DNA from: Mycoplasmatota bacterium | GTDB lineage: Bacteria; Bacillota_I; Bacilli_A; RF39; UBA660 | DNA: 46,828 nucleotides | Direction: 5' to 3' | Assembly (NCBI GenBank): GCA_022763805.1 | Contig: JALERC010000041.1 | Location: 1-46,828, forward strand | Shown: piece after piece, positions 35,805 through 42,477 of the stretch | How positions within the stretch are numbered: the first letter of the stretch is position 1 | How the letters are laid out: every line of letters starts with the position of its first letter | The notes under the pieces: model-generated | Seen by the model: only the letters and a program-made list of their open reading frames with translations | What the model was told of the DNA's origin: nothing | Databases searched by the model: none | Position numbers and translations under genes: made by a program

Positions 35805-38006
35805 ATGAAGAAAAAAAATAAAAATTCAATTATTAAAAGTTGTTTAATAATTGCTATTATCTTAGTAGTAATTGGAATATCAACACCAACACTACTTAAA
35901 AACTTAAAATTTGGATTAGATTTACAAGGTGGTTTTGAAGTTTTATATCAAGTTAAAAGTATAGATGGTAAAAAAGTCAATAATGACATGTTACAAAATA
36001 CTTATAAAACAATTTCTAAAAGAATTGATGTATTAGGTGTAAGTGAACCTGAAATTACAATTGAAGGTGATGACAAAATTCGTGTTCAATTAGCTGGTGT
36101 TACAGACCCTGCTAAAGCACGTCAAACATTAAGTTCAGTTGCTAATCTTACATTTAGAGATACAAACAATAACTTACTTATGAATAGTGATGTCTTAAAT
36201 AGTGGTGGTGCTAAAGTAGGACAAGATGAAAAGGGGCGTCCAGCAGTATCATTATCAGTTAAAGATAAAGATAAATTTTATGAAGTTACAGACAAAATTA
36301 GTAAACAAGAAAATAATGTAATTGTTATTTGGTTAGATTATGATGGATTAACTTCATATGAAAAAGAAAAAGAAAAATGTGGTGATGGTAAAAGTAAATG
36401 TTTATCAGCTGCAAGTGTTTCACAAGGTTTTGCAAGTGATGTAATTATTCAAGGAAACTTTACTCAAGATGAAGTTGAAATGTTAGTTAATTTAATTAAT
36501 TCTGGTAGTTTACCTACAAAGTTAAGTGAAATCTCATCTAAAACTGTTTCTGCATCATTTGGTGAAAATTCATTAGAATTAACTGCAAAAGCAGGATTAA
36601 TTGGTGTAGGATTAATTGGATTATCAATGATTTTCTTATATCATTTTGCTGGATTTATAGCAACAATTAGTATTATTATTTATTCATTCTTAACATTTTT
36701 AACTTTCTGGTTATTTGGTGGTGTATTAACTCTTCCTGGTATCGCAGCATTAGTTATCGGTATAGGAATGGCAATCGATTCATGTGTAATTAGTTTCTCA
36801 CGTATTAAAGATGAATTAAAAGATAATGTAAGACTTGAAGGTGCTTATAAAAAAGGTAATAAGAATTCATTTATGGCAATTTTCGATTCAAACATTACTA
36901 CTTTATTAGTTGCAATAATTTTATTTATATTTGGTGAAAGTACAGTTAAAGGATTTGCAACAATGCTAATAATTTCAACAATTGTTACAATGTTAGTAAT
37001 GGTATTATTGACAAGATTCTTATTAGGATTATTTGTAAATACAGGTATATTCGATAATAAATTAAATTTATTTATTGGATTTAAAGGAAATGAAAAACTT
37101 AAAACAATTAATTTTGTTAAAGCTTCTAAAAGTGTTGTAATATACACTATTATAATACTTTTTGTTGGTATTTCTTCATTATGTATAAATAAATTAACTT
37201 TAGGTATTGATTTTAAAGGTGGTTCATCAATTAGTGTTGTAAGTGAAGAAAAAATTAATATTACAGACCTTAAAAAAGAAATTAAAACATTAGGTTATAC
37301 TATTTATGATTCTGAAAAAATAAATAATAAATCAGTTAATGTAAAAATTAATGAATCGTTAAATAAAACTCAAGTATTAGAAACTGAAGAAACAATTAGT
37401 GAAAAATTTAATGCCAAAACTGAAATTGGTGTAATTTCAAATATGGTTAAAAAAGATTTAGTTAAAAATGCTATTTTAACAATCATTTTAGCATCTTTAG
37501 GAATAATATTATATGTTTCTATTAGATTTAGATTTAGTTATGCTATAAGTGGTATTTTAGCACTTGTTCATGATGTAATGTTAATGGTATTTATATTTAG
37601 TTTATTTAAACTTGAAGTTACAAGTATATTTATTGCAGCTATATTATCAATTATTGGTTACTCAATTAATGATACAATAGTTACATTTGACCGTATACGT
37701 GAAAATTTAAATAGAAAAACAAATGGTAAAGTTAAATCAAAAGAAGAATTAGCTGAAATAGTAAATGTTAGTTTAACTGCTACATTAGGAAGAAGTATAA
37801 TAACAACATTTACTACATTATGTCCAGTAGTATGTTTAATTTTATTTGGTGCTCATGAAATTATTAATTTTAATATAGCATTATTAATAGGACTTGTTGC
37901 TGGTGTTATGTCTTCAATCTTTATAGCATGTCAATGTTGGTATGCAATAGAAAAGAAAAATATTGGAAAACCAATCAAAAAGAAATGGTATGAAGAAGAA
38001 GATTAA
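35805..38006 (+). CDS. secDF: SecDF protein translocase subunit, fused form
   Basis: 733 residues joining SecD (about 1-405) and SecF (about 440-733) as in Bacilli. It uses the proton gradient to help pull proteins out of the Sec channel. There are 12 predicted membrane helices. The SecD signature is GLDLQGGFEVLYQV, with the P1 external domain after it (about 45-240), then IAALVIGIGMAIDS. The SecF signature is LGIDFKGGSSI, then IAAILSIIGYSINDTIVTFDRIREN. The P1 domain is complete but short. Ribosome site AGGAGG, 11 bases after comN. Confidence 0.95.
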   Translation: MKKKNKNSIIKSCLIIAIILVVIGISTPTLLKNLKFGLDLQGGFEVLYQVKSIDGKKVNNDMLQNTYKTISKRIDVLGVSEPEITIEGDDKIRVQLAGVTDPAKARQTLSSVANLTFRDTNNNLLMNSDVLNSGGAKVGQDEKGRPAVSLSVKDKDKFYEVTDKISKQENNVIVIWLDYDGLTSYEKEKEKCGDGKSKCLSAASVSQGFASDVIIQGNFTQDEVEMLVNLINSGSLPTKLSEISSKTVSASFGENSLELTAKAGLIGVGLIGLSMIFLYHFAGFIATISIIIYSFLTFLTFWLFGGVLTLPGIAALVIGIGMAIDSCVISFSRIKDELKDNVRLEGAYKKGNKNSFMAIFDSNITTLLVAIILFIFGESTVKGFATMLIISTIVTMLVMVLLTRFLLGLFVNTGIFDNKLNLFIGFKGNEKLKTINFVKASKSVVIYTIIILFVGISSLCINKLTLGIDFKGGSSISVVSEEKINITDLKKEIKTLGYTIYDSEKINNKSVNVKINESLNKTQVLETEETISEKFNAKTEIGVISNMVKKDLVKNAILTIILASLGIILYVSIRFRFSYAISGILALVHDVMLMVFIFSLFKLEVTSIFIAAILSIIGYSINDTIVTFDRIRENLNRKTNGKVKSKEELAEIVNVSLTATLGRSIITTFTTLCPVVCLILFGAHEIINFNIALLIGLVAGVMSSIFIACQCWYAIEKKNIGKPIKKKWYEEED

Positions 38007-38014
38007 GTTAAAGG

Positions 38015-38043
38015 AGTTAATGCATAAGCATTAACTTTTTTTA
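38015..38043 (+). terminator. Terminator after secDF
   Basis: AGTTAATGC (38015-38023), loop ATAA, GCATTAACT (38028-38036), then a run of T. Confidence 0.8.
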
Positions 38044-38051
38044 TGTTGATA

Positions 38052-38060
38052 TGATATAAT
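38052..38060 (+). promoter_or_regulatory. Extended -10 promoter upstream of rel
   Basis: TGATATAAT, 124 bases before the rel start. A transcript from here would carry the small frame and hairpin at 38079-38141. A second AT-rich promoter-like stretch (TATATAAT near 38157) lies closer to rel. Confidence 0.5.
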
Positions 38061-38078
38061 TTATTATAGATGATACTT

Positions 38079-38141
38079 ATGAATTTAAAAAAATATTATT
38101 ATAAGGAAGGATTACAACCCTTCTTTCGTATTATTGATTAA
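38079..38141 (+). other. Possible 20-residue leader peptide and hairpin before rel
   Basis: A 21-codon frame starts ATG AAT TTA and ends GAT TAA. It encodes MNLKKYYYKEGLQPFFRIID. It lacks a convincing ribosome site. Inside it AAGGAAGG (38103-38110) pairs with CCTTCTTT (38119-38126). The remaining intergenic bases show nothing further. It may be only a chance frame around a hairpin. Confidence 0.3.
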
Positions 38142-38183
38142 AAGTTAAATTTATTATATAATATTATTTATGGTGGTGATAGT

Positions 38184-40361
38184 ATGAGAAAAGATAAACC
38201 AAATTTAACATTCGAAGAATTAAGAGAAAAACTTATCACATATATTACTGACGAAAACGACTTAGATATGATAAGAAAAGCATACATGCTTGCTTTTGAA
38301 AAGCATTTTGGAGTTAAAAGAAAAAGCGGGGAAGACTATATAATACATCCATTAAATGTTGCATATATTTTAACTGAGATATATGCTGATGCTAAAACAA
38401 TACAAGCTGCATTACTACATGATGTTGTTGAAGATACTGATGTAACAATAGAAGAAATAGAAGAAATGTTTGGAAGTGAGGTAGCACTTTTAGTTAACGG
38501 AGTTACCAAAATTAATAGATTAAATTTTCAAGGTGACAATGAAGCTATGATTGCAAATCATAGAAAAATATTAGTTGGTTTAACTGAAGATGTAAGGGTT
38601 ATAATTATAAAACTTGCTGATAGGCTTCATAATATGAGAACAATTTGGGCATTACCTGAAAAAAAACAAAAACAAAAAGCTAAGGAAACTTTAGATATAC
38701 TTACTCCTATAGCACACAGACTAGGAATTGGTAGTATTAAAAGTGAATTAGAAGATTTATCATTGCGTTACTACAAACCAGATACATATTTTGATATAGT
38801 TGAAAAATTAAATAAAAGTAAAGCAGAACGTGATCAATTAGTTATTGAAATGAAACAATCTGTTTCTTCTATACTAAATGAACATGGAATTAAACATGAA
38901 ATTAAGGGAAGATCAAAAAGTATTTATAGTATTTATAAAAAACTTGATAAAGGTAAAAAATTTAGTGATATTTTTGATTTGCTCGCATTACGTGTATTTG
39001 TTGATACCGAGTCTGAATGTTATCAAGCATTAGGTATAATACATTCTAAATATAGACCAATACCTAAAAGATTTAAAGACTATGTAGCAATGCCAAAAAC
39101 AAACATGTACCAAAGCTTACATACTACTGTATTTGGTGAAGGTGGACAATTATATGAAATTCAAATTAGAACTTATGAGATGGATAAAGTTGCAGAACTT
39201 GGTATTGCATCTCACTGGTCATATAAAGAAAATGGTAGTAATGTAAAAGCAAATATGAAAAATACAATGGAACAAAAATTACAATTCTTTAGAAATATAA
39301 TGGATTTAAAACAAGAAGAAACTAATGATGCTGATTTTGTAAAATCTGTTAGTGAAGAAGTATTAAAAGAAAATGTTTATGTATTTACACCTAAAGGTGA
39401 TGTTATTGAACTTCCAAGTGGATCAACTCCAATAGATTTCGCATATAGGGTTCACTCTGGTGTAGGTGATAAAATGGTAGGTGCTATTGTAAATAATAAT
39501 ATTGTTCCACTTGATTATGTATTAAAAGATAATGATATTATTAAAATTAATACAAATAAAAATTCTATCGGTCCTAGTAGAGAATGGATTAATATGGCTT
39601 ATACTAGTTCTGCGAAAAATAAAATTAAAGCATTTTATAATAAAATAGATAAAGAAGGTTATATTGAAAAAGGACAAGAAATATTAAAAGATGAATGTCG
39701 AAAGAAAAAAATAGCCTTTAATGAAATTATTTCAAATGAAAATATTGAAAAAATATTAAAAGAATATAAATTCCGAAATGTGGATGAATTATATGTTAAT
39801 GTTGGTAATGGTAAAATTACTCCAACAATGATTTTTAATGTTATAAATAATAATAATGAAAATAAAGTAGATATCATCTTAAAGAAAGCAACAAACAATG
39901 CTAATATTAAGCAAACAGTAAATAAAAATGATATTGTTGTTGAAGGAATTGATGATATTAAAGTAAATATTGCTTCTTGTTGTAAACCAGTACCTGGTGA
40001 TAGGGTAATCGGTTACATTACTAAAGGTAATGGTATTTCTGTACATAGAAGTGTATGTCCTAATGTTAGTGAATTAGAAGAAAGATTAATTGAGGTTAAT
40101 TGGAATACAAAAATAAGCAAAAAATATTCTACTACACTACTAATACGTGCTAGTGAAAGTAAAAATATTTTATTAGATGTTGTTTCAAAAACATCTAATA
40201 GTGATATTACAATTCAGTCAATTAATTCATTATCACAATCAAAAGATGAATATGTTTTTGAAATTACTGTTATGGTAGATTGTAAAGAATCATTGGTTAA
40301 ATTTATGAATGATATTAATTCACTTCAAAAAATTAATTCTATAGAAAGGATAATAAAATAA
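38184..40361 (+). CDS. relA: Bifunctional (p)ppGpp synthetase/hydrolase
   Basis: Makes and degrades the stringent-response alarmone. 725 residues. The hydrolase HD domain has HDVVEDTDVTIEEIEEMFG with His79-Asp80. The synthetase domain has GRSKSIYSIYKKL, FDLLALRVFVD and RFKDYVAMPKTNMYQSLHTTV. A TGS domain (about 395-455, VFTPKGDVIELPSGSTPIDFAYRVH) and a C-terminal zinc-finger (SCCKPVPGD) and ACT domain follow. All catalytic segments are present, so both activities are expected. Ribosome site GGTGGTGAT. It overlaps dtd by one base (TAATG), as in the B. subtilis relA-dtd pair. Confidence 0.96.
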   Translation: MRKDKPNLTFEELREKLITYITDENDLDMIRKAYMLAFEKHFGVKRKSGEDYIIHPLNVAYILTEIYADAKTIQAALLHDVVEDTDVTIEEIEEMFGSEVALLVNGVTKINRLNFQGDNEAMIANHRKILVGLTEDVRVIIIKLADRLHNMRTIWALPEKKQKQKAKETLDILTPIAHRLGIGSIKSELEDLSLRYYKPDTYFDIVEKLNKSKAERDQLVIEMKQSVSSILNEHGIKHEIKGRSKSIYSIYKKLDKGKKFSDIFDLLALRVFVDTESECYQALGIIHSKYRPIPKRFKDYVAMPKTNMYQSLHTTVFGEGGQLYEIQIRTYEMDKVAELGIASHWSYKENGSNVKANMKNTMEQKLQFFRNIMDLKQEETNDADFVKSVSEEVLKENVYVFTPKGDVIELPSGSTPIDFAYRVHSGVGDKMVGAIVNNNIVPLDYVLKDNDIIKINTNKNSIGPSREWINMAYTSSAKNKIKAFYNKIDKEGYIEKGQEILKDECRKKKIAFNEIISNENIEKILKEYKFRNVDELYVNVGNGKITPTMIFNVINNNNENKVDIILKKATNNANIKQTVNKNDIVVEGIDDIKVNIASCCKPVPGDRVIGYITKGNGISVHRSVCPNVSELEERLIEVNWNTKISKKYSTTLLIRASESKNILLDVVSKTSNSDITIQSINSLSQSKDEYVFEITVMVDCKESLVKFMNDINSLQKINSIERIIK

Positions 40362-40810
40362 TGAGAGTTTTAGTTCAAAAATCACTAGAAGCTAGTGTAA
40401 AAGTTGATGGCAAAATTTTAGGTTCTATAGACTCTGGGCTTGTTTTATTAGTTGGTTTTACTGAAGGAGATAATGAAGAAATAATAGATAAAATGATCTC
40501 TAAGACTATAAATTTAAGAATTTTTGAAGATGAAAATGGGGTTATGAATAAATCATTTTTAGAAGTTGGTGGAAGTATATTAAGTATTTCACAATTTACT
40601 TTATATGCTGATACAAGAAAAGGTAGAAGACCAAGCTATTTAAAAGCTTTAAATGGTGAAAAGTCTGTTTTATTATATGATTTATTTAATAAAAAATTAA
40701 AAGATATGAATATTGATGTTCAAACTGGTAAATTTGGTGCAGATATGAAAGTAAGTTTAGTAAATGATGGTCCAACTACTATTATGTTAGATAGCGAGGA
40801 TTATAAATAG
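40361..40810 (+). CDS. dtd: D-aminoacyl-tRNA deacylase
   Basis: Frees tRNA from wrongly attached D-amino acids, mainly D-Tyr. 149 residues, standard length. MRVLVQKSLEASVKVDGK opens it; the catalytic SQFTLYADTRKGRRPSY and the cross-subunit NDGPTTI motif (usual Gly-cisPro) are both present. It acts as a homodimer. The start shares an A with the rel stop and its own stop overlaps the GTG start of the next gene (TAGTG), so three genes are tightly coupled. Confidence 0.96.
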   Translation: MRVLVQKSLEASVKVDGKILGSIDSGLVLLVGFTEGDNEEIIDKMISKTINLRIFEDENGVMNKSFLEVGGSILSISQFTLYADTRKGRRPSYLKALNGEKSVLLYDLFNKKLKDMNIDVQTGKFGADMKVSLVNDGPTTIMLDSEDYK

Positions 40811-41847
40811 TGATAAATAAAATAAACTATAAATTAGTTAATCTTGCTATATTTATGTTTATAATATTTTTAATATATCAAACTAGTGGATTATGGAGCA
40901 TAGTGCTATTAAAGCTATTTAAAATATTTTTTCCATTTTTAATAGCATTTTCTGTGGCCTATGCTTTTTATCCTTATTCAAAGAAATTACAAGATAAAAA
41001 AATTCCTAAATCTATTAGTAATTTTATGGTTTGTTCATTCGTTTTTATTGTTTTTGGATTTTTAATACTAGTAGTAGCACCACTTTTATTCGAACAAGTA
41101 GGTAGTTTACTTAATGGAATTCTTTTATTTATAAAAGATATTCAAATGAAATATGATTTTGATTTTGGACCTTTAACAAATATTATTCAAGATAATTTTT
41201 CTAAAATTATAAAAGATTATGGAAAAAGCATTATTTCAATTGTTAGTAAAAGTTTTAGTTATTTATCAACTATAATTATTACTATTAGTGCTTCAATATA
41301 TTTTCTAATAGATATGGATAAAATTAGGGAAAAAATTAAAAATCATTATAAAGAAAAAGGTATAAAAAAATATAATTATATAAAGGCATTAGATAATTCT
41401 ATGAAAAATTATTTAGATGGATTTACTAAAATTATTATTATAACAATTATAGAATATACTATAGCATTTTTGCTTATTGGACATCCTAATGCAATCCTTT
41501 TAGGTTTTTTATCTGCAATAGCCAATTTAATACCATATTTTGGTGGTTTAATAACTAATACTATAGCAATAATTACTGCTATAGTGATAAGTCCTAAGTT
41601 ATTTATAAGAACACTTATAGTATTTTTAATTTTATCAATTTTAGATAGTTATGTAATTAATCCATTTGTATATGGTAAATCTAATCAATTACATCCGATA
41701 ATTGTTATTTTATCAGTGTTTGGTGGAGGTATTTTATTTGGAATTTTAGGAATAATTATATCGCTACCAATGACAATATTATTGCTAACAACTTACAATT
41801 ATTATAAAAAAGATATTAATAAGAAAATAAACAAATTAGAACTTTAA
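40810..41847 (+). CDS. PerM/AI-2E family permease
   Basis: 345 residues, about eight membrane helices. The family ending NPFVYGKSNQLHPIIVILSVFGGGILFGILGIIISLP is clear, as is LLIGHPNAILLGFLSAIANLIPYFGG. Members include TqsA (AI-2 export), YtvI and some Na+/H+ antiporters, so the substrate cannot be assigned. GTG start overlapping the dtd stop. It closes the rel-dtd operon, and a terminator follows in its last codons. Confidence 0.88.
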   Translation: MINKINYKLVNLAIFMFIIFLIYQTSGLWSIVLLKLFKIFFPFLIAFSVAYAFYPYSKKLQDKKIPKSISNFMVCSFVFIVFGFLILVVAPLLFEQVGSLLNGILLFIKDIQMKYDFDFGPLTNIIQDNFSKIIKDYGKSIISIVSKSFSYLSTIIITISASIYFLIDMDKIREKIKNHYKEKGIKKYNYIKALDNSMKNYLDGFTKIIIITIIEYTIAFLLIGHPNAILLGFLSAIANLIPYFGGLITNTIAIITAIVISPKLFIRTLIVFLILSILDSYVINPFVYGKSNQLHPIIVILSVFGGGILFGILGIIISLPMTILLLTTYNYYKKDINKKINKLEL

Positions 41848-41860
41848 TTTGTTTTTTTTA
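41830..41860 (+). terminator. Terminator after the permease
   Basis: AACAAATTA (41830-41838) with TAATTTGTT (41845-41853), then a long T run. The stop codon lies at the start of the right arm. Confidence 0.75.
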
Positions 41861-41890
41861 TATAAATTTAATTTTTTTTTAATTTTTTTC

Positions 41891-41920
41891 TTGACTTAAA
41901 TAGGTATTATATTTTATAAT
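41891..41920 (+). promoter_or_regulatory. Promoter of the T-box transcript
   Basis: -35 TTGACT (41891-41896), an 18-base spacer and -10 TATAAT (41915-41920). The transcript should start near 41927, just before the T-box Stem I. Confidence 0.75.
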
Positions 41921-41926
41921 TCAATT

Positions 41927-42145
41927 AATGACATATGACAATTATGACATTAATCTTAGATAAGTAATAGTAAATAAGGTTTTAGAGAAAATGTGGTTGG
42001 TGAAAACATAACTAAGTTTACATATGAATATCACTAAGGTTATATAATCGTACATTTCTGCGTTAAAGAAAATAGAGGTAGAGTAAGTCTATAAAGTAAG
42101 GTGGTACCACGCGCAATGCGTCCTTACATTTATAGACTTTTTATG
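41927..42145 (+). promoter_or_regulatory. T-box riboswitch, isoleucine type (specifier AUC)
   Basis: A tRNA-sensing leader that ends transcription unless uncharged tRNA binds. The Stem I base is AATCTTAG (41952-41959) with CTAAGGTT (42034-42041). The 5' side of the specifier loop has AGTA; the 3' side reads GAA-U-AUC-A-C, placing specifier AUC at 42030-42032. The distal part has AGAGA and GGTTGGTGAAA. The T-box proper is AAGGTGGTACCACG (about 42098-42111), where UGGU pairs with an ACCA tRNA end, which fits discriminator A73 of tRNA-Ile. The terminator stem is 42085-42101 with 42122-42140, then T. Tyr (UAU) is the less likely alternative because the next base should be a purine. The controlled gene is the 47-residue peptide at 42176. 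Confidence 0.93.
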
Positions 42146-42175
42146 TACATTAAATATTTTTAGGAGATGATTTAT

Positions 42176-42319
42176 ATGATGATTTGGAGTCTTATTATTA
42201 CATTAATAATTATTATTACATTAATATCAATAATGTCTTTTTTACGTACTTATTTAACAACATACAATATAAAATTTAACTATATATTAAAAACAATACA
42301 ACAAACTATACAGAATTAA
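42176..42319 (+). CDS. T-box-controlled 47-residue isoleucine-rich membrane peptide
   Basis: Reads MMIWSLIITLIIIITLISIM then SFLRTYLTTYNIKFNYILKT and IQQTIQN. One strongly hydrophobic helix covers about residues 3-22, followed by a short polar, mildly basic tail. About 12 of 47 residues are Ile and 8 are Thr. The ribosome site AGGAG (42162-42166) is correctly spaced from the first of two ATG codons. It is the only open frame between the T-box and the terminator at 42372, so it is the target of the riboswitch. No family is recognised. It could be a regulator of an Ile/branched-chain transporter or synthetase, a toxin-like peptide, or an Ile sensor. All of these are guesses. Confidence 0.75.
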   Translation: MMIWSLIITLIIIITLISIMSFLRTYLTTYNIKFNYILKTIQQTIQN

Positions 42320-42411
42320 ATTTGATGCAAATCAAAACTTATATTAATCTAATATTTTTAGATAAAGTAAGAACTATAAATGTATACTTGTTATATGTTT
42401 ATAGTTTTTTT
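42320..42411 (+). terminator. Structured 3' region and terminator of the T-box transcript
   Basis: First a hairpin TTTGAT-GCAA-ATCAAA (42321-42336). Then two overlapping alternatives: ATATTA with TAATAT (42341-42355), or ATCTAA with TTAGAT (42347-42363). Last a fifteen-pair terminator (42372-42386 with 42392-42406, two G-T pairs) and a T run to 42410. The last hairpin is a confident terminator; the role of the others is open. From 42412 to 42477 there is only a weak promoter-like TATAAG (42452-42457) before the next gene. Confidence 0.75.
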
Positions 42412-42477
42412 CATAGGATACTCGAACACATATTAATAATATCAACATGAGTATAAGATAGTAAGAGGAGTGAAAAT

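Noticed and set aside
42418..42454. CIRCE- or CtsR-like heat-shock operator before the double ClpX gene (ATACTC ... GAGTAT)
   Set aside because: The arms are only six bases with a 25-base gap; CIRCE has nine-base arms and a nine-base gap, and no CtsR direct repeat is present.
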